A stretch of 8,140 nt of DNA from Duncaniella sp. GTDB taxonomy: Bacteria > Bacteroidota > Bacteroidia > Bacteroidales > Muribaculaceae. Shown here piece by piece: positions 1 to 5,952 of this stretch (the first letter of the stretch is position 1; the number at the start of each line of letters is the position of its first letter). Location: NCBI GenBank assembly GCA_022511285.1, contig JAFLRW010000083.1:1-8140 (forward strand), in the 5' to 3' direction. The notes under the pieces were generated by a model. The model saw only the letters and a list, made by a program, of their open reading frames with translations. It did no database searches and was not told where the DNA came from. The position numbers and the translations under genes were made by a program.

Positions 1-527
1 CCGTGATTGGCGTGCTGAAGTTTTTCAGCGCCGAAGAAGATATCAGAGCCTTTGTGATATGGGGCCTCGGGAGCTTTGCCAGAGTGTCGGGCGGAGAGAG
101 CATGGTGTTTGTAGTGCTGATGCTCTGCCTGCTGCCTCTGCCCTTTCTGTTGGTTAAGACTCTGAATCTGATGCTGCTTGGCGATGCCTATGCCCGCAAC
201 CTCGGGCTCGACATCCGCACAGCACGTCTCAGAGTGATAGTCTGTTCAGGCGTTCTCGTGGCCGTCGTCACGGCCTACTGCGGACCGATTGTGTTTCTCG
301 GGCTTGCCGTGCCCCACCTGTGCCGCGGCATCTTCCGCACATCCAACCACGCCGTGCTTCTCCCGGCCACTCTTCTTGCAGGGGCCTCGTTGGCCCTACT
401 GTGCTCCCTCATTGCCCGTTTGCCCGGGTTTGAAGGCGCTCTGCCGGTCAACTCCGTCACCGCCCTTATAGGCGCCCCGGTGGTGATGTGGGTGCTGATG
501 CGCAAACAAAAACACCGCTCGCTATGA
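1..527 (+). CDS. FecCD-family ABC importer permease, C-terminal half (5' truncated by the window)
   Basis: Inner-membrane permease of a BtuCD/FhuBC-type importer, the class that takes up iron-siderophore complexes, heme or cobalamin. Only about 174 residues of a family usually near 330 are visible. The first in-frame codon in the window (GTG at 3) is almost certainly internal, because the reading frame is open to the left edge. The visible part is very hydrophobic with several membrane segments. It carries family hallmarks: the LGLDIRTARLR cytoplasmic stretch (about residues 67-77 of the visible part), GPIVFLGLAVPHLCR (94-108), and near the end LPVNSVTALIGAPVVMWVL (147-165). The stop TGA overlaps the ATG of the ATPase gene by 4 bases (ATGA), so the two are translationally coupled subunits of one transporter. 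The substrate cannot be told from this half. A periplasmic binding protein gene would be expected upstream, outside the window. Confidence 0.93.
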   Translation, partial: VIGVLKFFSAEEDIRAFVIWGLGSFARVSGGESMVFVVLMLCLLPLPFLLVKTLNLMLLGDAYARNLGLDIRTARLRVIVCSGVLVAVVTAYCGPIVFLGLAVPHLCRGIFRTSNHAVLLPATLLAGASLALLCSLIARLPGFEGALPVNSVTALIGAPVVMWVLMRKQKHRSL

Positions 528-1303
528 CCCCTGCCATTAACCTTGATCACCTCACCACCGGCTATCGCCACCGGCGCGGCGTGAAGACCGTGAGCTGCGA
601 CATCACCGCCTCGCTCAGCTCCGGCACCCTCACCTGTCTGCTCGGACCCAACGGTGCCGGAAAATCGACACTGCTACGCACCCTCATAGGATTTACACCG
701 GTGATAGCCGGGAGCGTGTCAATATTGGGAAAAGAGATAAGCCTGTACACCCCCTCGGAACTATCCAAGGCAGTGAGCGTGGTGCTCACCGAGCGTGTGA
801 TGCTCAGCGATATGAGTGTCGAGGAGCTTGTGGGAATGGGACGCGCTCCATACACAGGATTTTGGGGACGACTCTCTGACAATGATATGAACATAGTCAG
901 CATCGCTCTTGCAGCAGTTGGCGCAGAAGCTATGGCACAGCGGCCAATCTCTACGCTCAGCGACGGCGAACGCCAGAAAGTGATGATAGCCAAGGCATTG
1001 GCACAGCAGACCCCCGTGATTTTGCTCGACGAGCCCACAGCCTTTCTCGACTATCCGAGCAAGGTGGAGATAATGCGGCTGCTACAAAACCTCGCCCACC
1101 GCGAGGGGAAAACCATATTCTTATCCACTCACGATGTGGAACTTGCGCTCAGGATTGCCGACACGCTTTGGCTCATTGACCGCAAGCGCGGTGTGGCCAC
1201 CGGCTCCCCCGGGTCACTGTCTCAGGACGGAACCATAGGTGCCTACTTCGAACGACCCGGCATCAAGTACAATCCCGAACACCTCACATTTGACATCACC
1301 TAA
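524..1303 (+). CDS. ABC importer ATP-binding protein (FecE/FhuC/BtuD type)
   Basis: Cytoplasmic ATPase that powers the FecCD permease encoded just upstream; 259 residues, the normal size for the family. Visible motifs are Walker A GPNGAGKST (41-49), signature LSDGERQKV (145-153; the canonical LSGGQ reads LSDGE), Walker B VILLDEP (165-171) with D-loop FLD, and the H-loop histidine in STHD (201-204). The Q-loop is atypical: where FhuC-like proteins have LPQ, this one reads VVLTER (86-91), so Thr or Glu takes the place of the glutamine. The start at 524 is chosen because it gives the ATGA overlap with the permease stop and begins right at the domain. An in-frame ATG at 488 would add 12 residues encoded inside the permease gene and is less likely. 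The substrate is probably an iron chelate, heme or corrinoid, but this is not determinable here. Confidence 0.95.
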   Translation: MTPAINLDHLTTGYRHRRGVKTVSCDITASLSSGTLTCLLGPNGAGKSTLLRTLIGFTPVIAGSVSILGKEISLYTPSELSKAVSVVLTERVMLSDMSVEELVGMGRAPYTGFWGRLSDNDMNIVSIALAAVGAEAMAQRPISTLSDGERQKVMIAKALAQQTPVILLDEPTAFLDYPSKVEIMRLLQNLAHREGKTIFLSTHDVELALRIADTLWLIDRKRGVATGSPGSLSQDGTIGAYFERPGIKYNPEHLTFDIT

Positions 1304-1360
1304 ACCTCTCTCTCCTCACATTGGAAACTTTATATCCACGTTTTCAATATTTTTTTGCCG

Positions 1361-1387
1361 GGAATATTGGGAATAGAGTGAATATTC
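1361..1387 (+). repeat. Three 9-base tandem repeats inside a promoter spacer
   Basis: Three consecutive 9-mers read ggaatattg, ggaatagag and tgaatattc, so GAATA recurs every 9 bases. The first and third also give inverted GAATATT/AATATTC arms (1362-1368 and 1381-1387, 12-base loop). The array fills the space between the putative -33 and -7 elements upstream of the glycosyltransferase unit. This placement would suit a repressor or activator site, but it may be chance in AT-rich DNA. The repeat is seen directly; the regulatory role is inferred. Confidence 0.5.
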
Positions 1388-1397
1388 GCTAAATTTG
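1367..1397 (+). promoter_or_regulatory. Bacteroidota-type promoter for the glycosyltransferase unit
   Basis: TTG at 1367-1369, a 20-base spacer, then TAAATTTG at 1390-1397, a full match to the TAnnTTTG -7 box of Bacteroidota sigma factors. It predicts a transcript start near 1403 and an untranslated leader of about 60 bases before the ATG at 1463. The leader includes two small dyads, TTGAT/ATCAA (1402-1413) and TCTATAGA (1418-1425), of unknown meaning. The rest of the 1304-1462 gap is AT-rich, and I see no convincing terminator for the ABC transporter operon in it. Confidence 0.7.
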
Positions 1398-1462
1398 CAA
1401 GTTGATTTATCAATATATCTATAGATTTTCACTCTAAAAGCCGAAACATCCCGACTCTCGTA

Positions 1463-2530
1463 ATGCTGCTTCACGTCATAACATCCTTGCGTGCCGGCGG
1501 GGCCGAAAGGCTCGTCGCCCAGATGTTGCCGCGCCTTCACAGGGCGGGGATCGCGTGTGAGCTGGCTCTGCTTGACGGCACACGAACGCCATTTCTGGAA
1601 GAAGTGGAAAGGGCCGGAATCACCATTCATAGCCTCGGGATAGGACTTAAAGGCGTATACAGCCCCCGGCATATACTCCGCCTGCGCTCACTGATGAAGC
1701 GAGCCGACATTGTGCACACTCACAACACTCCGGCTCAGGTGCTCGCCGCCTTGGCCTTGCCGAATCCGCGTCCCCGGATGGTCACCACCGAGCACAACAC
1801 AGACAATCGGCGGCGCCGTTTCCCTCTTTCACGGGCTTTCGACAGGCGGTTATACAGCCGCTACGACGCAGTGGTGTGTTGCAGCGAGCCGGTAAGGACA
1901 GCGCTGCGTGAGCATCTCCGTTCAAAGAGCATAGATGGGCGTATCGTCTCCATTACCAACGGCATAGACCTCGCCCCCTACTTCGCTATCGCGCCTCGCG
2001 ACGCCAGGGGCCTCGACAACGTCAAAGTGGTGATGGTGAGCGCCTTCCGCCCGCAAAAAGACCATCGCACCGCTCTTGAGGCCATAGCCCGACTCCCCGA
2101 GCGATTCAAACTGACCCTGGCCGGCGACGGAGCCACCCGCCACGCAGCGGAAAGCCTTGCCGCCAAGCTCGGGATACAAGACAGAGTGGAATTTACCGGC
2201 AATCTGACCGACATCCCGGCTCTGTATGCCCGCTCCAATATTGCCGTTCTATCCACTCATTATGAAGGACTTAGCCTCACCACCATCGAAGCGATGGCCT
2301 CGGGTGTGCCCTTCATCGCCTCTGACGTAGCCGGGGTGAGAGAAAACATATGCGGCGGCGCTATGCTTGTGGCCGAAAACGACCCCGCAGCTCTCGCTGA
2401 CGCCATCAAGGCTATTGCCGACAACCCCGACCTGGCTCACTCCCTTTCCCAGAAAGGACGTGCCGCAGCCGAAAACTACAACATCGAAAACACAGTTAAC
2501 GAATATATAACCTTATACAACTCAATATGA
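1463..2530 (+). CDS. Glycosyltransferase family 4 (GT-B fold), first gene of a glycan-type unit
   Basis: Predicted cytosolic or membrane-associated retaining glycosyltransferase that would move a sugar from a nucleotide-sugar donor to a glycan or lipid-linked acceptor; 355 residues, normal for GT4. The N-terminal domain opens with LLHVITSLRAGGAERLV (2-18), the classic GT4 glycine-rich start, and has VHTHNTP at 84-90. The linker region shows ITNGIDLAPY (164-173). The C-terminal Rossmann domain has SAFRPQKDH (193-201) and the EX7E motif with Glu268 and Glu276 (YEGLSLTTIEAMASG), which binds the donor sugar nucleotide. Start ATG at 1463 places the first beta strand at the N-terminus, as is usual; no Shine-Dalgarno is seen. 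The stop overlaps the next start by 4 bases (ATGA at 2527-2530). Donor and acceptor cannot be read from sequence; surface polysaccharide or glycoprotein glycan synthesis is inferred from its neighbours. Confidence 0.93.
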   Translation: MLLHVITSLRAGGAERLVAQMLPRLHRAGIACELALLDGTRTPFLEEVERAGITIHSLGIGLKGVYSPRHILRLRSLMKRADIVHTHNTPAQVLAALALPNPRPRMVTTEHNTDNRRRRFPLSRAFDRRLYSRYDAVVCCSEPVRTALREHLRSKSIDGRIVSITNGIDLAPYFAIAPRDARGLDNVKVVMVSAFRPQKDHRTALEAIARLPERFKLTLAGDGATRHAAESLAAKLGIQDRVEFTGNLTDIPALYARSNIAVLSTHYEGLSLTTIEAMASGVPFIASDVAGVRENICGGAMLVAENDPAALADAIKAIADNPDLAHSLSQKGRAAAENYNIENTVNEYITLYNSI

Positions 2531-3486
2531 AATCAATCATTTCACGAATGCTCCCCCTGTTGCTCATCGCTCTGCTGAGCGGCTTGTGTGCAAATGCTCA
2601 AAACAAACCTCACTGGGCCATTAAGGGTGTGGGCGAAATCAACAAGAAACGATCTAACGACTCCTACACTTTTGTGAAGTTTGAAAACTTTGCCGGCTCC
2701 ATGGAGGAGGTTCGGCGCGACGCCCAACGCAATCTGCCCGAATACCTGTCAAAAATCTACGGCACTCCGGCGTCAGACTTTACCGTGACCGTTGACGACT
2801 CTAACTCCCGCGAACTCGACTACAAAGGCACTATGGCCAATCAGGCTGAAGGCAATCCAAAAGTGCAGACCGACTACTACATCACCGACGGCGCCCGCAA
2901 CATCAATGCCCGTCTCGTGGATGAATATATCAGCTATGACGAAAACACGGACGGCACCTACGACTTCACTCTCTACCAGCTGTTTGCCGTCCAGAGCAAT
3001 CCCGACGTGGCCGTACACTACGACATCTTTGAATACTCCCGTGCCTACAACGGACAGGCTGTCGTTCGCTCTATTATCCCCGGCCTCGGACAGCTCTACA
3101 AGGGGCAGAACGCTAAGGCCTATACCATCTGGGGCGCCGAGGCACTCTTTGTCGGCACTGCCATCTACTTCGATTGCCGAAGCCACAATTATTTCAACGA
3201 CGCACACAACAGCTCCTATGCCAGCCCCGACAAAACCGACTTCGGCGAAAAGGCAAGCTATCTGAGCAAAGCGCGCAGCTGGCGCAATCTTCGCAACATC
3301 TCGATAGCCTTGGCCATCGGCACATATGCCTACAACCTCATCGACGCTGCCTGCGCAAAGGGGCCGCGCAAGGTGATTGTGAAGAAAGCAAATCCCTCTG
3401 CCACTGAAGTGGCTATGTCGCCCGCCGTGGTCTACGACCCCCTGACCGGTTTTGCACCCGGCGCCGGCCTCAGAGTCACATTCTGA
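2527..3486 (+). CDS. Exported membrane protein with PGLGQLYKGQ motif (DUF5683-like), function unknown
   Basis: A 319-residue protein with a clear Sec signal peptide: Lys2 and Arg7, a hydrophobic core LPLLLIALLSGL (9-20), and likely cleavage after CANAQ or CANA (about 24-25). Residues 28-170 form a soluble, charged region beginning WAIKGVGEI. Residues 181-197 carry RSIIPGLGQLYKGQNAK, the motif of DUF5683-like Bacteroidota proteins. Two hydrophobic segments follow (about 199-215 and 257-273), separated by a polar stretch. The C-terminus ends GAGLRVTF; a terminal Phe is common in outer-membrane proteins but proves nothing here. Bacteroidales appear to carry similar conserved hypotheticals; this is my recollection, not a search result. 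It is fused by an ATGA overlap to a GT4 gene, and another GT4 gene begins 23 bases after it, so it may be an envelope partner of glycan assembly. No enzymatic motif is visible. Confidence 0.85.
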   Translation: MKSIISRMLPLLLIALLSGLCANAQNKPHWAIKGVGEINKKRSNDSYTFVKFENFAGSMEEVRRDAQRNLPEYLSKIYGTPASDFTVTVDDSNSRELDYKGTMANQAEGNPKVQTDYYITDGARNINARLVDEYISYDENTDGTYDFTLYQLFAVQSNPDVAVHYDIFEYSRAYNGQAVVRSIIPGLGQLYKGQNAKAYTIWGAEALFVGTAIYFDCRSHNYFNDAHNSSYASPDKTDFGEKASYLSKARSWRNLRNISIALAIGTYAYNLIDAACAKGPRKVIVKKANPSATEVAMSPAVVYDPLTGFAPGAGLRVTF

Positions 3487-3509
3487 CCCCTCCCCCCCTA
3501 TCATCAGCC

Positions 3510-4655
3510 GTGGAGCGGTTGAAAATAATTAGGATGACCACTGTCGGGCTGTCGCTCGACACCTTCTGCCGCGGTCTGCTTGCCGAACTCTCAGAGGAGG
3601 GATACGACGTAGTGGCCCTATCATCGCCCGACCAACACCTCACATCGCTTTGCAGCCACGAAGGGGTGAGGGGGATTGGGGTGAAAATGACCCGCAACAT
3701 TTCCCCGCTGGCCGACATCCGCTCGCTGTGGGCCCTCGTCAAGGTGATGCGACGCGAGAAGCCCGCGATGGTCCACACCCCGAAAGCCGGCCTCCTCGGA
3801 ATGTTGGCCGCTCGTATGGCCGGTGTGCCTGTGAGAGTCCACACCTTCACAGGCCTCCTATTCCCCACCGCTCGGGGATTGCGCCGTCGCCTCCTGCTGA
3901 CCACCGACCGCATCACCTGCGCCGCAGCCACCCACATCATCCCTGAGGGTGAGGGCGTCAGAGCCGACCTCATCGCCGCGCGTGTCACCCGCAAGCCGCT
4001 CAGAGTTTTAGGCCACGGAAACGTCAAGGGGGTTGACCTCGCCCACTTCACCCCCACTCCCCAACTCAGAGAGGAGGCTGCCGCGCTGCGCCAACGGTTC
4101 GGGATAGCCCCCGGGGAGAAGACACTGATTTTCGTAGGGCGGCTGGTGCGCGACAAGGGGCTGCGCGAACTCGCCCAAGCCGTCAAAGGCCTTGACTGCC
4201 ATCTCATTCTTGTCGGAGCTCCCGAAGGCGGGCCCGACGATATAGACACTGCCATCTTCGGCGGTAGCCCGCGAGTCCACCGGTCCGGCGGATGGATTGC
4301 CGACATAAGGCCTTGGATTCTTGCCGCCGACGCTTTAGTATTCCCAAGCTACCGCGAAGGATTCCCCAACGTGGTGCTCGAGGCCGGAGCTCTCGGGCTT
4401 CCGTCCATTGTGACCGACATCAACGGCTCGCGCGAGATAATCACCGATGGCATCAACGGTTTCGTTGTGCCCCCGCAGCAATCGGCCCCCCTCGCCGCAG
4501 CAATCGCCCGACTCCTCGCTATGCCGGCCGAGCAGCTGCAACTGATGGGCAGCAATGCCCGTGCCGACATCGAGGCCCACTTCTCACAACCCTTCGTGCG
4601 CCGCTGCCTGAAAGAATTTTACAAAGAGATTCTAACCTCCACTGATGCCTCGTGA
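3510..4655 (+). CDS. Glycosyltransferase family 4, PglA/CapM-like
   Basis: A 381-residue GT-B glycosyltransferase. Its pattern resembles the PglA/CapM group, which adds an early sugar (often an N-acetylhexosamine) to an undecaprenyl-diphosphate-linked acceptor. Visible landmarks are KIIRMTTVGLSL (5-16), the group-typical VHTPKAGLLGMLAARMAGVP (88-107), VHTFTGLLFPTARGL (110-124), GHGNVKGVDLAHF (168-180), FVGRLVRDKGL (208-218) and the EX7E pair Glu283/Glu291 in YREGFPNVVLEAGALG. The start is probably the GTG at 3510: an ATG at 3534 would remove the first beta strand KIIRMTTV, and a TTG at 3519 is a weaker alternative. A C-rich run (3487-3498) lies just upstream. The stop shares GTGA with the next gene. 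Activity on a lipid-linked glycan is inferred from family resemblance and operon context; the exact sugar is unknown. Confidence 0.92.
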   Translation: MERLKIIRMTTVGLSLDTFCRGLLAELSEEGYDVVALSSPDQHLTSLCSHEGVRGIGVKMTRNISPLADIRSLWALVKVMRREKPAMVHTPKAGLLGMLAARMAGVPVRVHTFTGLLFPTARGLRRRLLLTTDRITCAAATHIIPEGEGVRADLIAARVTRKPLRVLGHGNVKGVDLAHFTPTPQLREEAAALRQRFGIAPGEKTLIFVGRLVRDKGLRELAQAVKGLDCHLILVGAPEGGPDDIDTAIFGGSPRVHRSGGWIADIRPWILAADALVFPSYREGFPNVVLEAGALGLPSIVTDINGSREIITDGINGFVVPPQQSAPLAAAIARLLAMPAEQLQLMGSNARADIEAHFSQPFVRRCLKEFYKEILTSTDAS

Positions 4656-5269
4656 TTACTTCGCTGCTTGTTAAGTTTAAACACAGCTGCCCGGGGCTGT
4701 GGAAGATTGTGGAGAGTGTCAACTCCTCGCTGACCGCCCTGCGCTATCCTCGCCTTAAGGCTATTGCCGCCGCTCAAGCCGCCATCACCAACGCCACACG
4801 AACCGACGGCATTACTTTTTCCATAGTCACCACCGCCGACGCCGAAGAGCTCAGCCTGTTTCTGACATCAATGCCCGACGAGAGAGTTAGCCATTTCAAT
4901 CCTCACCCTTTTGATGTCGCCACGCTGCGACGTATGGCCCGGGGAAGCGCTTTCGTGATGTGGAAAGTCACCGACGCTTCAGGCATTTGCGTGGGCTACA
5001 ACTTCCTGCGCTGTTTCTTCAACGGCAAGAGCTTCCACGGCCTCGCCGTGGCCGCCAACGCCGAGGGCCGTGGCATTGGAGGCGATATGTGGGCCCTTGG
5101 TGCGCGCACTGCCGCTGCTCTCGGCTTGACTATGCGCGCCACCATCTCTGAGAGCAATCTCCCGTCGCTCCGTTCCTGCCGCCGCGCCACTGACTGCTCC
5201 GTCATTGACCGGCTCGACAACAATTATATCCTCGTGGAGTGTCGCCCCAAAATCGTCGATCCCGGATGA
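4652..5269 (+). CDS. GNAT-fold acetyltransferase at the end of the glycosyltransferase unit
   Basis: A 205-residue protein whose C-terminal half (about 54-195) looks like a GNAT N-acetyltransferase using acetyl-CoA. The beta4-alpha3 region reads LAVAANAEGRGIGGDMW (131-147), matching the acetyl-CoA pyrophosphate loop. The usual first Gln/Arg of Q/RxxGxG is Glu138 if aligned as EGRGIG. A second typical element, ISESNLPSLRSCRRA (165-179), corresponds to the N..S..... motif. The first 50 residues are an amphipathic, basic extension with no recognised domain. The start is GTG at 4652, inside the GTGA overlap with the upstream glycosyltransferase stop; no better ATG exists before the domain. Its place in the operon suggests it acetylates an amino-sugar or another group on the glycan, or a biosynthetic intermediate, but the substrate is not shown by sequence. 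No clear terminator follows it. Confidence 0.85.
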   Translation: MITSLLVKFKHSCPGLWKIVESVNSSLTALRYPRLKAIAAAQAAITNATRTDGITFSIVTTADAEELSLFLTSMPDERVSHFNPHPFDVATLRRMARGSAFVMWKVTDASGICVGYNFLRCFFNGKSFHGLAVAANAEGRGIGGDMWALGARTAAALGLTMRATISESNLPSLRSCRRATDCSVIDRLDNNYILVECRPKIVDPG

Positions 5270-5302
5270 GGGAATGGGACGACACAGGGCATCATTTTAC
5301 AT

Positions 5303-5333
5303 TTTGATATTTTATCTTTTTTCACTATCTTTG
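5303..5333 (+). promoter_or_regulatory. Bacteroidota-type promoter for the DUF805 gene
   Basis: TTTG at 5303-5306, a 19-base spacer, and TATCTTTG at 5326-5333 match the TTTG/TAnnTTTG consensus closely. The predicted transcript start is near 5339, which leaves a short leader of about 20 A/T-rich bases before the ATG at 5358. This supports 5358 as the real start and argues against in-frame upstream starts that lie within or before the promoter. Confidence 0.78.
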
Positions 5334-5357
5334 CTGAAACACATTAAATACTCTATT

Positions 5358-5741
5358 ATGTATCAAAGACAACTTTCATTTCAAGAAGCCGTTGAGCGTG
5401 CGCTCAAGGTAAACTACTGCAACTTCTCTGGTCGCGCTTCCCGTTCGGAATACTGGTGGTTTTGCCTCTTCACATTCCTGCTCGGGCTTGTGCTCGGATT
5501 CTTCCTGGGAATGTTTTTTCCCGAAACCGTCGCCAATTGCATCAGCTCCCTCGTCAACCTCGCTCTGCTCCTGCCCGGCCTTGGCCTGGCTGTGCGACGC
5601 CTCCACGACATAGGGCGTTCCGGATGGTGGCTGCTCCTCGTTCTGACAATCATCGGCAGCTTCCTGCTCCTATGGTGGTACACTCGCCCGAGCCAAGAAA
5701 CTCCCAACGAATACGGCCCCGTGCCCAATATGGAGGTATAA
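5358..5741 (+). CDS. DUF805 family small inner-membrane protein
   Basis: A 127-residue integral membrane protein with the full DUF805 layout. A short N-terminal cytoplasmic part is followed by FSGRASRSEYWWF (23-35), the diagnostic GR..R.E(Y/F)W motif. Membrane segments lie at about 34-53, 60-78 and 90-107. LAVRRLHDIGRSGWW (77-91) is the second signature, and the polar tail ends PSQETPNEYGPVP (111-123), the family's usual N.(Y/F)GP.P ending. Length matches the family (about 110-150). The biochemical function of DUF805 proteins is not established. The ATG at 5358 is chosen because it sits about 20 bases after a strong promoter and begins at the conserved N-terminus. Upstream in-frame starts such as 5205 would overlap the acetyltransferase gene and predate the promoter. 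With its own promoter and terminator it is a one-gene transcription unit. Confidence 0.93.
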   Translation: MYQRQLSFQEAVERALKVNYCNFSGRASRSEYWWFCLFTFLLGLVLGFFLGMFFPETVANCISSLVNLALLLPGLGLAVRRLHDIGRSGWWLLLVLTIIGSFLLLWWYTRPSQETPNEYGPVPNMEV

Positions 5742-5772
5742 GTCGGTATTCAGCCTGGCATCTCATTCATAA

Positions 5773-5822
5773 CAGATGGAAACTCTCCGCTATTGGCGGC
5801 TGTTTCCATCTGATTTTCTTTT
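5773..5822 (+). terminator. Rho-independent terminator after the DUF805 gene
   Basis: An 11-base perfect stem, CAGATGGAAAC (5773-5783) with GTTTCCATCTG (5802-5812), contains a second inner stem CCGC/GCGG (5787-5790 with 5796-5799) closed by a 5-base loop. The hairpin is followed by the T-rich stretch ATTTTCTTTT (from 5813). It lies 31 bases past the stop codon at 5741 and is the only convincing intrinsic terminator in the window. Confidence 0.88.
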
Positions 5823-5858
5823 AATTACTTCTTTTTTCGCCACATTCGTTCAATTTTT

Positions 5859-5904
5859 ATGGCAAAAAGATTGTGTTTCAATCTGAATTTTGTATTTTTG
5901 CCAT
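5859..5904 (+). promoter_or_regulatory. Nested inverted repeat over the lrp-type promoter (putative operator)
   Basis: Outer arms ATGGCAAAAA (5859-5868) and TTTTTGCCAT (5895-5904) are perfect 10-base complements. Inner arms AGATTG (5868-5873) and CAATCT (5879-5884) are perfect 6-base complements around the 5-base spacer TGTTT. The left arms abut, while the right arms are separated by 10 bases. The inner left arm contains the putative -33 TTG, and the right outer arm covers most of the -7 box. Lrp/AsnC proteins commonly repress their own promoters by binding dyad sites, so an autoregulatory operator is a reasonable inference. A structured RNA is unlikely because most of the dyad is upstream of the predicted transcript start. 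Confidence 0.6.
5871..5900 (+). promoter_or_regulatory. Bacteroidota-type promoter for the Lrp/AsnC gene
   Basis: TTG at 5871-5873, a 19-base spacer and TATTTTTG at 5893-5900 fit the TAnnTTTG pattern. The predicted transcript start is near 5906, giving a leader of about 47 bases to the ATG at 5953. It probably also drives the GH2 gene, which follows the regulator by 8 bases without a promoter of its own that I can see. Confidence 0.7.
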
Positions 5905-5952
5905 GGATTTTACATTATACGCCTTAAATTTACCGAACATCCATCGATAGTT

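Noticed and set aside
488..523. Upstream in-frame ATG for the ABC ATPase
   Set aside because: It would add 12 non-conserved residues encoded within the permease gene; the ATG at 524 forms the usual ATGA overlap.
1304..1360. Terminator for the ABC transporter operon
   Set aside because: The stretch is CT- then AT-rich with T runs, but I find no stable GC hairpin before them.
1402..1425. Small palindromes TTGAT/ATCAA and TCTATAGA in the leader of the first glycosyltransferase
   Set aside because: They are short and in very AT-rich DNA, so they are expected by chance; noted within the promoter entry only.
2773..3504. Long open frame on the minus strand (243 codons) opposite the exported protein gene
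   Set aside because: It is the antisense of a clearly coding gene with a signal peptide and family motif, its translation has no recognisable domain, and GC-rich codon use on the + strand readily yields open antisense frames.
3476..4306. Long open frame on the minus strand (276 codons) opposite the PglA-like glycosyltransferase
   Set aside because: The + strand encodes a complete GT4 with all motifs. The antisense product is Arg/Ser/Pro-rich, low in complexity and without a domain.
5260..5273. Possible terminator hairpin TCCC/GGGA after the acetyltransferase gene
   Set aside because: Only a 4-base stem overlapping the stop codon, with no T run directly after it.
5205..5357. N-terminal extension of the DUF805 protein
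   Set aside because: It overlaps the acetyltransferase gene and spans a strong promoter; the conserved DUF805 N-terminus begins at 5358.
5890..5952. N-terminal extension of the Lrp/AsnC protein
   Set aside because: It overlaps the -7 box and the leader, and Lrp/AsnC proteins normally begin a few residues before the LDRKIL helix, as with ATG 5953.
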